The notes under the pieces: generated by a model | What the model saw: only the letters and a program-made list of their open reading frames with translations | The model's database searches: none | Told to the model about the DNA's origin: nothing | Assembly: GCF_010384365.1 (NCBI RefSeq) | Contig: NZ_CP048397.1 | Location: forward strand, 1,054,001 to 1,118,000 | Length of the DNA stretch: 64,000 nt | Origin: Streptomyces sp. S4.7 | GTDB taxonomy: Bacteria > Actinomycetota > Actinomycetes > Streptomycetales > Streptomycetaceae | Direction: 5' to 3' | Position numbers and translations under genes: made by a program | Shown: in pieces, positions 43,445 to 60,740 of the stretch | How the letters are laid out: every line of letters begins with the position of its first letter | Position numbering within the stretch: position 1 is the first letter of the stretch

Positions 43445-44550
43445 GCGTGCGCCTTCCTGGTGTCGGCGCCGACGGCCTCGGCGAGGGTGGCGTACTGACT
43501 GGTGGCCAGCCGGGCGGCGAGCCCCTTGTGGATGCCCCGGCTCCAGAACGGGCCCTGGTAGATGAAGGCGCTGTAGCCCTGGACGAGCGTCGCGCCCGCC
43601 AGGATCCGCTGCCAGGCGTCCTCGGCGTTCTCGATGCCTCCCACGCCGACCAGGGTGATCCGGTCGCCCACGCGCGCGTACAGCCGCCTCAGGACCTCCA
43701 GCGAGCGCGCCTTCAGGGGCGCCCCGGACAGTCCGCCGGTCTCGGCGAGCAGGGACGGGGCCGTCTTCAGGCCGAGGCCGTGCCGCGCGACGGTGGTGTT
43801 GGTGGCGATGATGCCGTCCAGGCCCAGCTCCACGGCCAGGTCGGCGACGGCGTCGATGTCGTCGTCGGCGAGGTCGGGGGCGATCTTGACCAGGAGCGGG
43901 ACACGCCGCTGCGGTACGACGTGGTCGGCGGCCTCGCGTACGGCGGTCAGGAGCGGGCGCAGCTGGTCGACGGCCTGGAGGTTCCGCAGACCGGGGGTGT
44001 TCGGGGACGAGACGTTGACGACGAGGTAGTCGGCGTGGGCGGCCAGGCGCTCGGTCGACGTCACGTAGTCGCCGATCGCCGCGTCGTCCGGTACGGCCTT
44101 GGTCCTGCCGATGTTGACGCCGACCGTCGTACGGAAGATCTCGCGGCGGGTGGCCAGGCGCAGGGCGACGGTGGCCGATCCGTCGTTGTTGAAGCCCATG
44201 CGGTTGATCAGCGCCCGGTCGGCGGGCAGCCGGAACAGCCGCTGCGGGGCGTTGCCCGGCTGCGGCTGCCCGGTGACCGTGCCGATCTCGACATGGTCGA
44301 AGCCGAGCATCGACATGCCGTCGACGGCGACGGCGTTCTTGTCGAAGCCGGCGGCGAGGCCGAAGGGGCCGTGCATCCGCAGCCCGAAGGCCTCGGTGCG
44401 CAGCGCCTCGTAACGAGGGGCGAGCGCCGCGGCGACGAAGGTGCGCAGCACCGGGACGCGGACGACGAGCCCGATCCAGCGGAAGGCCAGGTGGTGCGCC
44501 TGCTCGGGGTCCATGCGTCGGAAGAGGAGCCGGAAGAGGAGTCGGTACAT
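43441..44550 (-). CDS. pyrD: Dihydroorotate dehydrogenase (quinone, class 2)
   Basis: This is a membrane-associated flavoenzyme oxidising dihydroorotate to orotate with quinone. It has 369 aa. The N-terminal amphipathic helix [23 protein letters not shown] is the class 2 membrane anchor. FMN-site blocks include [45 protein letters not shown] (catalytic Ser) and [13 protein letters not shown]. The start ATG 44550 is set by the anchor helix. It lies 14 bp after carB. Confidence 0.97.
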   Translation of the reverse strand: MYRLLFRLLFRRMDPEQAHHLAFRWIGLVVRVPVLRTFVAAALAPRYEALRTEAFGLRMHGPFGLAAGFDKNAVAVDGMSMLGFDHVEIGTVTGQPQPGNAPQRLFRLPADRALINRMGFNNDGSATVALRLATRREIFRTTVGVNIGRTKAVPDDAAIGDYVTSTERLAAHADYLVVNVSSPNTPGLRNLQAVDQLRPLLTAVREAADHVVPQRRVPLLVKIAPDLADDDIDAVADLAVELGLDGIIATNTTVARHGLGLKTAPSLLAETGGLSGAPLKARSLEVLRRLYARVGDRITLVGVGGIENAEDAWQRILAGATLVQGYSAFIYQGPFWSRGIHKGLAARLATSQYATLAEAVGADTRKAHA

Positions 44551-44564
44551 GGCAGCAGGCTCTC

Positions 44565-47868
<3,304 letters not shown>

Positions 47869-47876
<8 letters not shown>

Positions 47877-49020
47877 GCTGGCCCTCCATCAGGGATGTGA
47901 AGCGGTCGAAGAGGTACGCGGCGTCGTGCGGGCCGGCGGCCGCCTCGGGGTGGTACTGGACGCTGAAGACCGGCCGGTCGAGCAGCCTGAGCCCCTCGAC
48001 CACGTCGTCGTTGAGACAGACGTGGGAGACCTCGGCGCGGCCGTAGGGGGTGTCGGAGATCCGGTCGAGCGGGGCGTCGACGGCGAACCCGTGGTTGTGC
48101 GCGGTGACTTCGACCTTGCCGGTTGAACGATCCTGCACCGGCTGGTTGATACCGCGGTGGCCGTATTTGAGCTTGTACGTGCCGAAGCCCAGTGCGCGGC
48201 CGAGGAGTTGGTTGCCGAAGCAGATGCCGAAGAGCGGCGTGCCGCGCTCCAGCACGCCCTTGACGACGGTGAGGTCGGCGGTGGCGGGGTCGCCGGGCCC
48301 GTTGGAGAGGAAGACACCGTCGGGCCCGACCGCGTACACGTCCTCGACGGTGGCGGTGGCGGGCAGCACGTGCACCTCGATGCCGCGCTCGGCCATGCGC
48401 TGCGGGGTCATGCCCTTGATGCCGAGGTCGAGGGCGGCGACGGTGAACCGCTTGGTGCCGACGGCCGGGACGACGTACGTCTCGGTGGTGGCGACCTCCG
48501 CGGACAGGTTCGCGCCCTTCATCAGGGGCGCCTCCTTCACGCGTGCGGTGAGCGTCGTGTCGTCGTCGAGGACGCCGCCGGCGAGCGCGTCGCCGGAGAA
48601 GATGCCGACGCGCATCGCGCCGCGCTCACGCAGATGGCGGGTGAGGGCGCGGGTGTCGACGCCGCTGATGCCGACGACTCCCTGGCGCAGCAGTTCCTCG
48701 TCCAGGGAGCGCCGGGAGCGCCAGTTGGAGGGGATCCGGGCGGGGTCGCGTACGACATAGCCCGCGACCCAGATCCGGCCGGACTCGTCGTCCTCGTCGT
48801 TGATGCCGGTGTTGCCGATGTGCGGGGCGGTCATGACGACGACCTGGCGGTGGTACGAGGGGTCGGTGAGGGTTTCCTGGTAGCCGGTCATGCCGGTGGA
48901 GAACACCGCCTCGCCGAAGGTCTCCCCCACGGCCCCGTAGGCGCGGCCGCGGAAGCTCCGGCCGTCCTCCAGGACGAGTACGGCGGGAGCTTTGCCGGCT
49001 CCCCGGGTGGAGAGGGTCAT
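47869..49020 (-). CDS. carA: Carbamoyl-phosphate synthase small (glutaminase) subunit
   Basis: This is the glutamine amidotransferase partner of CarB, 383 aa. The N-terminal CPSase domain has [43 protein letters not shown]. The class I amidotransferase triad is Cys in [16 protein letters not shown] plus His and Glu in [12 protein letters not shown]. The start ATG 49020 overlaps the upstream membrane protein stop (ATGA); longer readings upstream are not homologous. Confidence 0.98.
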
Positions 49021-49673
49021 CGTGCGGTGCCTTCCGTCGTGAAGGGTGCGTCGTTGGTCGCGGTGGTCGACGCGTCGGTGGTCGACGCGCCCGTGGTCGG
49101 TGCGTCGTTCGTCGTGATCGACTGGTTCATGAGATTGACCGCCTCGACCCAGGCGGCGTGCTCCGCCGCGCGGTCGGAGCGGAAGCCGGAGTCGAGCAGC
49201 CGGTCGCCGTGCTGCCAGGTGAGGATCAGCAGTCCGCCCTCGGCGAGGACCTTGCCGGCGATGCCCTTGTCGAGCCGGGCGGCGCGCAGCCGGTCCGCCG
49301 GGACGAAGAAGTCGGTGGCCCCCGGCCGTACGACCGCCACGCCCGCGTCGGTCAGCGTGAGCTCCGCCCGGCTGCGGACTCCGAGGCCGTGGGCGACGAT
49401 CCGGTCCAGCCACTGACCGGCGGTCGTCGAGCCGTGGTACCTGCCGCTGAGCCGCAGCTTCACGTCCCCGTCGGCGCCGGGCTCCTCGGGTGCCACCGGC
49501 AGCTCCGGCAGGTCGGACTGGAGGCTTCCGCGCCACTTCCAGCCCTGCCGCATCAGCCAGTAGACGAACGCGATGAACAGGAGCAGTCCCACCACCCAGC
49601 CGATGCGGGCGGCCCAGTCGGTCACCTCCGCCGATTTCTGTTCGGCGGCCAGATTGATCAGTGCAGCGCTCAC
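49017..49673 (-). CDS. Membrane-anchored protein of the pyr operon, function unknown
   Basis: This protein of 218 aa has one N-terminal membrane helix (residues about 24-43, [20 protein letters not shown]). A PH-like soluble domain follows: [42 protein letters not shown] and [18 protein letters not shown]. The tail is Thr/Asp/Ala-rich with repeats of [10 protein letters not shown] type. The start GTG 49673 overlaps the pyrC stop, and its own stop overlaps the carA start, so it is embedded in the operon. It is conserved here in Streptomyces as far as I know, with no assigned function; a transport or scaffolding role is speculative. Confidence 0.85.
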   Translation of the reverse strand: MSAALINLAAEQKSAEVTDWAARIGWVVGLLLFIAFVYWLMRQGWKWRGSLQSDLPELPVAPEEPGADGDVKLRLSGRYHGSTTAGQWLDRIVAHGLGVRSRAELTLTDAGVAVVRPGATDFFVPADRLRAARLDKGIAGKVLAEGGLLILTWQHGDRLLDSGFRSDRAAEHAAWVEAVNLMNQSITTNDAPTTGASTTDASTTATNDAPFTTEGTAR

Positions 49674-50956
49674 GCCAGATTCCCGTCGACGACCGTGGCA
49701 CGGCCCCGCAGGAAGGTGTGGGTGACGCGTCCCGGCAGCTCACGGCCCTGGTAGGGGGTGTTACGGCTGCGGGAGGCGAAGCCCGCGGGGTCCACCACTC
49801 CACGGTAAGCGGGATCGACGAGCGTGAGGTTGGCGGGCTCACCTGCCGAGACGGGACGGCCGTGACCGGCGAGGCGGCCGATCTGCGCGGGCCGCACCGA
49901 CATCCGGTCGGCGACTCCCGCCCAGTCGATGAGACCGGTGTCGACCATCGTCTGCTGGACGACGGAGAGCGCGGTCTCCAGGCCGACCATGCCCATGGCC
50001 GCCGCCGCCCACTCGCAGTCCTTGTCCTCGTGCGGGTGCGGGGCGTGGTCGGTGGCGACGCAGTCGATCGTGCCGTCCGCAAGGGCCTCGCGCAGCGCCA
50101 GGACGTCGGCCTCGGTGCGCAGGGGCGGGTTCACCTTGTAGACGGGGTTGTACGTGCGTACGAGCTCGTCCGTCAGCAGCAGGTGGTGCGGCGTGACCTC
50201 GGCGGTGACGTTCCAGCCCTTGGACTTGGCCCAGCGGACGATCTCGACCGAACCGGCCGTGGAGAGGTGGCAGATGTGGACGCGGGAGCCGACGTGGGCG
50301 GCGAGCAGCACGTCGCGGGCGATGATCGACTCCTCGGCGACGGCGGGCCAGCCGCCGAGGCCGAGTTCGGAGGAGACGATGCCCTCGTTCATCTGGGCGC
50401 CCTGGGTGAGCCGGGGCTCCTGGGCGTGCTGGGCGACGACTCCGTCGAACGCCTTCACGTACTCCAGGGCCCGGCGCATGATCACCGCGTCGTCCACGCA
50501 CTTGCCGTCGTCGGAGAAGACCCGCACTCCGGCGGCCGAGTCGTGCATGGCGCCGAGTTCGGCGAGCTGCTTGCCCTCCAGGCCGACGGTGACGGCGCCG
50601 ACGGGCTGTACGTCGCAGTAGCCGGACTCCCGGCCGAGCCGCCAGACCTGCTCGACCACGCCGGCGGTGTCGGCGACGGGGAAGGTGTTGGCCATGGCGT
50701 GCACGGCGGTGAAGCCGCCGACGGCCGCCGCCCTGGTGCCGGTGAGGACGGTCTCGGAGTCCTCACGGCCGGGCTCGCGCAGATGTGTGTGGAGGTCGAC
50801 CAGGCCGGGCAGCAGGATCTGGCCCTCGGCCTCCACCACGGTGGCGTCGCCGGCGTCGATGCCGGTGGCCACGCGTTCGACGACCGTGCCGTCGATGAGG
50901 ACGTCACGCGCCTCGCCGCCGAGGATGTTGGCGCCGCGGATAAGGATCTTGCTCAT
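49670..50956 (-). CDS. pyrC: Dihydroorotase
   Basis: This zinc amidohydrolase cyclises carbamoyl aspartate to dihydroorotate. It has 428 aa. Metal motif [11 protein letters not shown] (residues about 55-65), [12 protein letters not shown], and the catalytic Asp in [15 protein letters not shown] identify a class I dihydroorotase. The start ATG 50956 lies two bases after the pyrB stop. It belongs to the tightly packed pyr operon. Confidence 0.98.
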   Translation of the reverse strand: MSKILIRGANILGGEARDVLIDGTVVERVATGIDAGDATVVEAEGQILLPGLVDLHTHLREPGREDSETVLTGTRAAAVGGFTAVHAMANTFPVADTAGVVEQVWRLGRESGYCDVQPVGAVTVGLEGKQLAELGAMHDSAAGVRVFSDDGKCVDDAVIMRRALEYVKAFDGVVAQHAQEPRLTQGAQMNEGIVSSELGLGGWPAVAEESIIARDVLLAAHVGSRVHICHLSTAGSVEIVRWAKSKGWNVTAEVTPHHLLLTDELVRTYNPVYKVNPPLRTEADVLALREALADGTIDCVATDHAPHPHEDKDCEWAAAAMGMVGLETALSVVQQTMVDTGLIDWAGVADRMSVRPAQIGRLAGHGRPVSAGEPANLTLVDPAYRGVVDPAGFASRSRNTPYQGRELPGRVTHTFLRGRATVVDGNLA

Positions 50957-50958
50957 GG

Positions 50959-51999
50959 TTACTTGTTCTCCTCGGTGGCGGACGCCGGACGGGAATGGGT
51001 GACGGCGGGCACGGTCGGTGAATTGAACACAGCACCGCCCAGAAGCAGATACAGGACGGCCATCCGGGTCGAGACGCCGTTGGCGACCTGCTCGACGGCC
51101 GTGCAGCGGTCGGAGTCGGCGACCTCGGCGGTGATCTCCATGCCCCGGTTCATCGGGCCGGGGTGCATGACGATCGAGTTGTCGGGCATCCGGGCCATCC
51201 GCTCGCCGTCGAGCCCGTAGCGCCGTGAGTACTCGCGCTCGGTCGGGAAGAACGCGGCGTTCATCCGCTCACGCTGGACCCGCAGCATCATCACGGCGTC
51301 GGACTTGGGCAGCACCCGGTCCAGGTCGTACGACACCTCGCAGGGCCACTTCTCGACGCCGATCGGCACCAGGGTCGGCGGGGCGACGAGGGTGACCTCG
51401 GCGCCGAGCGTGTGCAGCAGCAGGACGTTGGAGCGGGCGACCCGGCTGTGCAGGATGTCGCCGACGATCGTGATGCGGCGGCCTTCGAGGTCCCGGCCGA
51501 TGCCCGCGTCGGCGCCGACCAGCCTGCGGCGCATGGTGAAGGCGTCGAGCAGGGCCTGGGTGGGATGTTCGTGCGTGCCGTCACCCGCGTTGATGACGGC
51601 GCCGTCGATCCAGCCGGAGTTGGCGAGCCGGTACGGGGCGCCGGAGGAGCCGTGCCGGATGACGACGGCGTCGGCGCCCATCGCCTCCAGGGTCAGCGCG
51701 GTGTCCTTGAGCGACTCTCCTTTGGAGACCGACGAGCCCTTGGCCGAGAAGTTGATGACATCGGCGGACAGCCGCTTGGCGGCGGCCTCGAAGGAGATCC
51801 GGGTGCGGGTCGAGTCCTCGAAGAAGAGGTTGACGACGGTACGGCCGCGCAGCGTCGGCAGCTTCTTGATGGGCCGGTCGGCGACCCTGGCCATCTCCTC
51901 GGCGGTGTCGAGGATCAGTACGGCGTCGTCGCGGGTGAGATCGGCGGCGGAGATGAGATGGCCGGGGGTTCGGGGGCTTGCCCCTGGGAGGCGCAGCAT
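50959..51999 (-). CDS. pyrB: Aspartate carbamoyltransferase catalytic subunit
   Basis: This enzyme catalyses the first committed step of pyrimidine synthesis, joining carbamoyl phosphate and aspartate. It has 346 aa. The carbamoyl-phosphate loop [40 protein letters not shown] and [13 protein letters not shown] are canonical. The start is ATG 51999 with GGAG eight bases upstream. Compared with the usual N-terminus (M[14 protein letters not shown]), about ten extra residues ([10 protein letters not shown]) stand between the start and HLISAADL. Their DNA is a GGGGCTTGCCCC-type palindromic sequence. Confidence 0.97.
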   Translation of the reverse strand: MLRLPGASPRTPGHLISAADLTRDDAVLILDTAEEMARVADRPIKKLPTLRGRTVVNLFFEDSTRTRISFEAAAKRLSADVINFSAKGSSVSKGESLKDTALTLEAMGADAVVIRHGSSGAPYRLANSGWIDGAVINAGDGTHEHPTQALLDAFTMRRRLVGADAGIGRDLEGRRITIVGDILHSRVARSNVLLLHTLGAEVTLVAPPTLVPIGVEKWPCEVSYDLDRVLPKSDAVMMLRVQRERMNAAFFPTEREYSRRYGLDGERMARMPDNSIVMHPGPMNRGMEITAEVADSDRCTAVEQVANGVSTRMAVLYLLLGGAVFNSPTVPAVTHSRPASATEENK

Positions 52000-52122
52000 C
52001 GGGTGTGCTCCGTTGTGTGGAGGTGGTTCCGGGTTCCCGGGTCTCCCCGGGCGGGCACGGCGGCGTCAGGGCGCGCCGACGCGCGGGCCGTGTACGGGTC
52101 TGCGGTGTACGGGAGGGGCCCG

Positions 52123-52736
<614 letters not shown>

Positions 52737-52824
52737 TTAAAGGACGTCGGATTTGCGCCGTCGACATTACCAGGTCCGGCGCCCTTTTCCGGACTTGTGG
52801 AGGGGCGGGTACGGACCATTCGGC

Positions 52825-52867
52825 TTGACGCATCCAAGTCACGCTGCGTAACCTCACAGTGAGTTAC
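52825..52867 (+). promoter_or_regulatory. bldD promoter and overlapping BldD-box
   Basis: TTGACG (52825-52830) and TAACCT (52849-52854), 18 bp apart, make a sigma-70-like promoter. The near-palindrome GTAACCTCACAGTGAGTTAC (52848-52867) covers the -10 and start region and contains CTCACAGTGAG, which fits the BldD box type. BldD is known to repress its own gene. Confidence 0.75.
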
Positions 52868-52914
52868 CAGCCACGCGGCGGAGCCGCAGATTGTCCCAGC
52901 GTCCGGGGAGCCAT

Positions 52915-53415
52915 ATGTCCAGCGAATACGCAAAGCAGCTCGGGGCCAAGCTCCGCGCCATCCGCACCCAGCAGGGCCTTTCCCTCCACGGCGTGGAGGA
53001 GAAGTCACAGGGCCGCTGGAAGGCAGTGGTGGTGGGGTCGTACGAGCGCGGCGACCGCGCGGTGACGGTGCAGCGCCTCGCCGAGCTGGCCGATTTCTAC
53101 GGTGTCCCGGTGCAGGAGCTGCTGCCGGGCACGACGCCCGGCGGAGCCGCCGAGCCGCCGCCGAAGCTCGTCCTGGACCTGGAGCGTCTCGCCCATGTGC
53201 CCCAGGAGAAGGCGGGCCCGCTCCAGCGTTACGCGGCGACCATCCAGAGCCAGCGCGGTGACTACAACGGCAAGGTGCTGTCGATCCGCCAGGACGACCT
53301 GCGCACGCTCGCGGTCATCTACGACCAGTCTCCGTCGGTCCTCACCGAGCAGCTGATCAGCTGGGGTGTGCTGGACGCGGACGCGCGCCGCGCCGTGGCT
53401 CACGACGAGGGCTGA
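52915..53415 (+). CDS. bldD: Developmental master repressor BldD
   Basis: This is a c-di-GMP-controlled transcription factor that holds Streptomyces in vegetative growth. It has 166 aa. The N-terminal XRE-type helix-turn-helix (residues 6-66, LGAKLRAIRTQQGLSLHGVEEKS...YERGDRAVTVQRLAELADFYGV) is followed by a linker and the C-terminal domain. The c-di-GMP signature R114-G-D116-x8-R125-Q-D-D128 is intact. The start is ATG 52915, and the longer reading to 52891 is not homologous. It is divergent from pyrR. Confidence 0.98.
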   Translation: MSSEYAKQLGAKLRAIRTQQGLSLHGVEEKSQGRWKAVVVGSYERGDRAVTVQRLAELADFYGVPVQELLPGTTPGGAAEPPPKLVLDLERLAHVPQEKAGPLQRYAATIQSQRGDYNGKVLSIRQDDLRTLAVIYDQSPSVLTEQLISWGVLDADARRAVAHDEG

Positions 53416-53452
53416 CACCGCGGTACAGAACAGCAGAAACGTCACATCCGAC

Positions 53453-53486
53453 AGGGGCGGACCGCGATCGGCGGGCCGCCCCTTTG
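53453..53486 (+). terminator. Terminator downstream of bldD
   Basis: AGGGGCGG (53453-53460) pairs with CCGCCCCT (53476-53483) and is followed by TT. It lies 38 bp past the bldD stop, with a 15-base loop. Confidence 0.65.
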
Positions 53487-53761
53487 GCGTGCCGCCCTCG
53501 GCAAGGGCCGTGGTCGCCCGGTGCGCGCGTGTCGGGCGCCGTGTGGCTCCCCGGGGCGCAGGTCCGTCGCCGGGAGCGCACAGACGGCGTCGGTGGCCCC
53601 CGCGGATCCGATGAGCACGGCGGCGTCGCGCGGCGCGAGAGAGATGTCACTCATACACACCGCCGGGTCGAACGCGCGTACAGGCGCGGCGGCGGGCGAT
53701 CGGGCCGCGTGTCACACGAATGGCCCAGTGGCCGACGGCCGGCTTCGATCTCGGCCGACTT
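53487..53761. other. Non-coding gap between bldD and nusB
   Basis: The convergent bldD-nusB gap totals about 430 bp and includes the two flanking hairpins. Short open frames here lack ribosome sites and protein features. No tRNA or conserved RNA was recognised. Confidence 0.5.
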
Positions 53762-53803
53762 CGATCGCCGGCCGGACCGCGAGTGCGGTCCGGCCGGCGA
53801 TCG
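53762..53803 (-). terminator. Strong terminator hairpin after nusB
   Basis: Perfect 19-bp arms (53762-53780 and 53785-53803, beginning CGATCGCCGGCC) enclose a GAGT loop. It lies 45 bp past the nusB stop on the minus strand and could act in both directions. Confidence 0.85.
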
Positions 53804-53847
53804 GCGTTCCCGGGCCGCGAGACCGCCCGGGAAGGGAGCTGCGGGAG

Positions 53848-54291
53848 CTACTCGGCGTCGGCGTCGGCGCGGAGCAGGCTCGGCTTGAGGTCCTTGAACC
53901 GGCCGAGGAGGCCGTTCACGAAGGACGGCGAGTCGTCGGTGGAGAACTCCTTGGCGAGCTGTACCGCCTCGTCGATCACCACGGCGTCGGGCGTGCCGTC
54001 CACCCACACCAGTTCGTACGTGCCGAGCCGCACGATGTTCCTGTCGACGACCGGCATGCGGTCGAGCGTCCAGCCCACCGAGTAGGTGGTGATGAGCTCG
54101 TCGATCCGGTCCGCGTACCGCGCGTACCCCTCGACCAGCTCCATCGTGTATTCGCTGACCGGCGGCTGGCGGTCGTCGGTCCGGGCGTGCCGCAGCCAGT
54201 CCGCGAGGACCGTCTGCACGGGCGCCCCGCGCTGGTCGGCCTCGAAGAGGATCTGGAAGGCGCGCTTACGGGCCTTGTTGCGGGCAGCCAC
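53848..54291 (-). CDS. nusB: Transcription antitermination factor NusB
   Basis: This is an RNA-binding factor for rRNA antitermination, 147 aa. The all-helical NusB fold is evident from ARNKARKRAFQILFEADQRG at the N-terminus, then DRMPVVDRNIVRLGTYEL, and VVIDEAVQLAKEFSTDDSPSFVNGLLGRF. The start is GTG 54291, two bases after the efp stop. The efp-nusB pairing is common in bacteria. It ends the minus-strand run and is followed by a strong hairpin. Confidence 0.97.
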   Translation of the reverse strand: MAARNKARKRAFQILFEADQRGAPVQTVLADWLRHARTDDRQPPVSEYTMELVEGYARYADRIDELITTYSVGWTLDRMPVVDRNIVRLGTYELVWVDGTPDAVVIDEAVQLAKEFSTDDSPSFVNGLLGRFKDLKPSLLRADADAE

Positions 54292-54293
54292 GG

Positions 54294-54860
54294 TTAGCTG
54301 TTCACCCGGCCGAGGTACTCACCGGAGCGCGTGTCGACCTTGATCTTCTCGCCGGTCGTGATGAAGAGCGGGACACCGATCTCGTAACCGGTCTCCAGCT
54401 TCGCGGGCTTGGATCCGCCGGTGGAGCGGTCGCCCTGCACGCCGGGGTCGGTGTGCTCGATGACCAGTTCGACGGCGGCGGGCAGCTCGACGTAGAGCGC
54501 GTTGCCCTCGTACATCGCCACCGTGGCCTCGAAGCCCTCCAGGAGGAAGTTCGCGGCGTCGCCGACGATCTCCCGGCTGATGTGGATCTGGTCGTAGGTG
54601 CCCATGTCCATGAAGACGAAGTACTCGCCGTCCATGTACGAGAACTGCATGTCGCGGCGGTCGACGTTGGCCGTCTCGACCTTCACGCCGGCGTTGAAGG
54701 TCTTGTCGACGACCTTGCCGGAGAGCACGTTCTTCAGCTTGGTGCGCACAAAGGCGGGGCCCTTGCCGGGCTTGACATGCTGAAACTCGACGACGGACCA
54801 GAGCTGGCCGGAGTCGAGCTTGAGAACCATGCCGTTCTTGAGGTCGTTCGTGGAAGCCAC
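54294..54860 (-). CDS. efp: Elongation factor P
   Basis: This translation factor rescues ribosomes stalled at polyproline stretches. It has 188 aa with three OB-like domains. The tip loop carries the conserved lysine in [26 protein letters not shown] and the C-terminal [25 protein letters not shown] are hallmarks. The start is GTG 54860 ([10 protein letters not shown]), matching the family. Several proteins here are Pro-rich (the AAA protein and the DpgB leader), so EF-P dependence is plausible. Confidence 0.98.
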   Translation of the reverse strand: MASTNDLKNGMVLKLDSGQLWSVVEFQHVKPGKGPAFVRTKLKNVLSGKVVDKTFNAGVKVETANVDRRDMQFSYMDGEYFVFMDMGTYDQIHISREIVGDAANFLLEGFEATVAMYEGNALYVELPAAVELVIEHTDPGVQGDRSTGGSKPAKLETGYEIGVPLFITTGEKIKVDTRSGEYLGRVNS

Positions 54861-54943
54861 GGTTGCGGAATCTCCTGGACTGAAGCGGGGTGGGACCACG
54901 GGTGCGCGCCACCACCGCGACCGGCGAAAACCTTGCCGGAGCA

Positions 54944-56056
54944 CTACAGCGCGAGCAGTTCCTTGGTCGTAATGGTGAGTAGCTCGGGTCCGCCGTCCGC
55001 CAGGGGGCGGACGACGAGCGTGTCATCGATCCGGACACCGCCCCGGCCCGGGAGGTGGACCCCCGGTTCGACGGTGACCGGCACACAAGCGTCCAGTTTA
55101 CCCATGGCGGTGGGTGCCAACTGCGGGTCCTCGTCGATTTCGAGCCCGACACCGTGCCCCGTACGGGCCGCGAGCCCTTCCCCGTACCCCGCCGACTCCA
55201 GCGGCCGGCGGGCCGCGCGGTCCACGTCGCGGTAGGCGGTTCCGGGCGTCAGAGCCTCCCGACCTGCCCGTTGTGCGGCGAACACCAGGTCGTACAGATC
55301 GATCTGCCAGTCGGCGGGCGACGATCCGATGACGAAGGTGCGGCCGATCTCGCAGCGGTACCCGTGGTAGTTGGCACCGAGGCGTACGGAGAGGAAATCG
55401 CCCTCCTCGACCCTGCGGTCCGACGGCCGGTGGTCGGCGCGGCCCGAGTTCGGGCCGGTGGCGACCGAGGTCCGGAACGCCGGCCCGTCCGCGCCGTGGT
55501 CGACCAGGCGCCGCTCCAGCTCCAGGGCGAGATGCCGTTCGGTGCGGCCGACGAGGATCGATTCGAGCAGTTCACCCAGTGCCTGGTCGGAGATCTCGGC
55601 GGCGATCCGCAGCTGCGAGATCTCCTCCTCGTCCTTGACCGTCCGCTGCTGTTCCACGGTGCGGCCGAGATCGGCGAGGAGCAGCCGGGGTGCCACGGAA
55701 CGGATGGCTCGGTGGCGGGCGACGGTCAGGTGGTGTTCCTCGACGGCGAGGGTGCGGGCCGCGGCCGGATCGAGGAGGTCCGCGGCGGCGACGGCCGGAT
55801 CGCCCGTCGCGGTGGGCAGCACGCTCAGCCGCAGCTGCTCGTCGGGGCGGCCGTCGGCGGGGTCGCCGGTGGAGGTACGGGGACAGAGCAGTACGTCGCG
55901 CCGGTCGGCGACGCCGAGCAGCAGGACGGCGCCCGGTGGAGCACCGCCGGCGAGATAGCGGACGTTGGCGGGCAGTGACACCAGGGCTGCATCGGTGCCG
56001 GCCGCGGAGCACCGGTCGCGCAGCCGGCCGCGACGGACCGCGAACACCTCTGACAT
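54944..56056 (-). CDS. M24-fold (Xaa-Pro peptidase-like) protein with altered metal ligands
   Basis: This protein of 370 aa has the creatinase N-domain (residues 1-130) and a pita-bread M24 domain (about 140-360). The catalytic His in [10 protein letters not shown] and the Glu in [14 protein letters not shown] are present. The first metal Asp position reads [19 protein letters not shown], where the usual DAG becomes RLG and SDITR becomes CEIGR. The last ligand block is GVRIDDT instead of RIED. Three of five metal ligands are therefore changed, so peptidase activity is uncertain. It sits directly upstream of efp, a common place for PepQ-like genes, which is why it is usually annotated as an aminopeptidase. 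Confidence 0.85.
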   Translation of the reverse strand: MSEVFAVRRGRLRDRCSAAGTDAALVSLPANVRYLAGGAPPGAVLLLGVADRRDVLLCPRTSTGDPADGRPDEQLRLSVLPTATGDPAVAAADLLDPAAARTLAVEEHHLTVARHRAIRSVAPRLLLADLGRTVEQQRTVKDEEEISQLRIAAEISDQALGELLESILVGRTERHLALELERRLVDHGADGPAFRTSVATGPNSGRADHRPSDRRVEEGDFLSVRLGANYHGYRCEIGRTFVIGSSPADWQIDLYDLVFAAQRAGREALTPGTAYRDVDRAARRPLESAGYGEGLAARTGHGVGLEIDEDPQLAPTAMGKLDACVPVTVEPGVHLPGRGGVRIDDTLVVRPLADGGPELLTITTKELLAL

Positions 56057-56161
56057 GTACCGAGCCTATGAGCGCGGGCCCGGCTCGGCGCGTCGGCGCG
56101 TCCGACCGGGGTGGCCGCCGCACCGGGCGGCCCCGGACCCGGACGCCCCGCCGGGCGCCCG

Positions 56162-57172
56162 CTACCAGGCCGGCGGGCTCGCGATCGACCGGGCGAGTAC
56201 GTCGTCCAGGACCCGGGCCGTGGTCTCGACGTCGTACTTCGAGTTGTCGATGATCGGCAGTCCGGAGCCGTACCAGCCGGCCATCCGGCCGTGGATGCCC
56301 GCCACTTCCTCGTCCGAGAGCCTGCGGTTGCCGCTGCGCTCCGCGTTGCGCTCCAGCACGATCTCCAGGCCCGGCAGCAGGACGACGGGCAGCAGGCCGG
56401 GGCCGACGTGGCGCTTCCAGCCGCCGAGTCCGACGACGGGGCGGTCGGGGAAGACCGCGTCGTCGAGGATGCAGGAGATCCCGTTGGCGAGGAAGTTACG
56501 GGCGGCGAAGCCGCAGGTGCGGCGGGCCAGCCGGTACTGCGCCTCGGAGTGGTCGTTCCACCCCGACTGCGGGTCGGCGAAGCCGGAGCAGACCCATTCG
56601 CGTACGTCGTCGAGGCTGATGTGCGCGGTGGGGACCTGTCGGCGGGCCGCCCAGTGCCGGGCGACGGTCGTCTTGCCCGCACCGGCGGGTCCGATCAGCA
56701 GGACGGCGAGCGTGGCGGCGCCCGTACCGCTGTCGGCGGGATGCGGTACGGGGAGCGGGACCGGCCCGCCCGGCGGCAACTGGATGTGCCCGGTCGAGTC
56801 CGGCGGCGGGGCCGGCGGGCCCTGCTGGGGCACGGGGGTCCCCGGCGGCGCCGGAGGGATCCGCTGCGGTCCGCTGGGGCGGCCGCCCGGTGGCGGACCC
56901 GGATGCGGGGCGCCGTGCGGCGGCGGCGCGCCGTGCGCGTGCGGACCCGGCGGGCCACCGGGGCCCGGCTGCCCGCCGTACGGCGCCGCGCCCGGGACGG
57001 GCGCGTGCCCGTGGGGCGCGGGAGGGCCGGCCGGCGGGCCGGAGTGCGGTGCGCCGTGCGGTGGCGGACCGTGGGGCGGGGAGCCCTGCGTCCAGCCGCC
57101 CGGCCCCTGATCGCCCGCGCCGTGCGCCGAGCCATGGGGAGGCGGCAGCGGAGCCCCCACTGCGTGCTGCAT
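56162..57172 (-). CDS. P-loop AAA-type ATPase with long Pro-rich N-terminus
   Basis: This protein is about 336 aa. The first roughly 140 residues are Pro/Gly/His-rich (GPPPHGAPHSGPP-type repeats). The C-terminal half is a kinase-like P-loop domain with Walker A GPAGAGKTTVARHWA, SLDDVREWVCSGFADPQ, and later LLPGLEIVLERNAERSGNRRLSDEEVAGIHGRM. It resembles zeta-toxin/AAA_33-type small-molecule kinases. ATG 57172 is preferred (GGAG ten bases upstream); the frame is open further and GTG 57250 is possible. It sits between the M24 gene and aroQ. The substrate is unknown. Confidence 0.8.
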   Translation of the reverse strand: MQHAVGAPLPPPHGSAHGAGDQGPGGWTQGSPPHGPPPHGAPHSGPPAGPPAPHGHAPVPGAAPYGGQPGPGGPPGPHAHGAPPPHGAPHPGPPPGGRPSGPQRIPPAPPGTPVPQQGPPAPPPDSTGHIQLPPGGPVPLPVPHPADSGTGAATLAVLLIGPAGAGKTTVARHWAARRQVPTAHISLDDVREWVCSGFADPQSGWNDHSEAQYRLARRTCGFAARNFLANGISCILDDAVFPDRPVVGLGGWKRHVGPGLLPVVLLPGLEIVLERNAERSGNRRLSDEEVAGIHGRMAGWYGSGLPIIDNSKYDVETTARVLDDVLARSIASPPAW

Positions 57173-57326
57173 CCGGTGCCACTCCGTCTCGTACGTCTGA
57201 CGCTGATCGCTCGGCCACCGGGCCGACTTGCTTTCGAACGGTACCGTCACCGGCCGTCCCCGGAAGAACGTCGAAAACCCGCTCCGAGTGCCCGGCCGCC
57301 CGTTCGGGCTTCCCCACCGGCCGCCG

Positions 57327-60611
<3,285 letters not shown>

Positions 60612-60740
60612 CGGTGCTCCTCGGTAACTTTCGACAGCTTCGACGGTACGAATCCGGTACGCATCCTCAGGTCCTCGATCCTGCCATGACCGGCCCCCCG
60701 TTCCGTGACTCGTCCAGCCTGCGGATAGGCGGGCGAGCCG

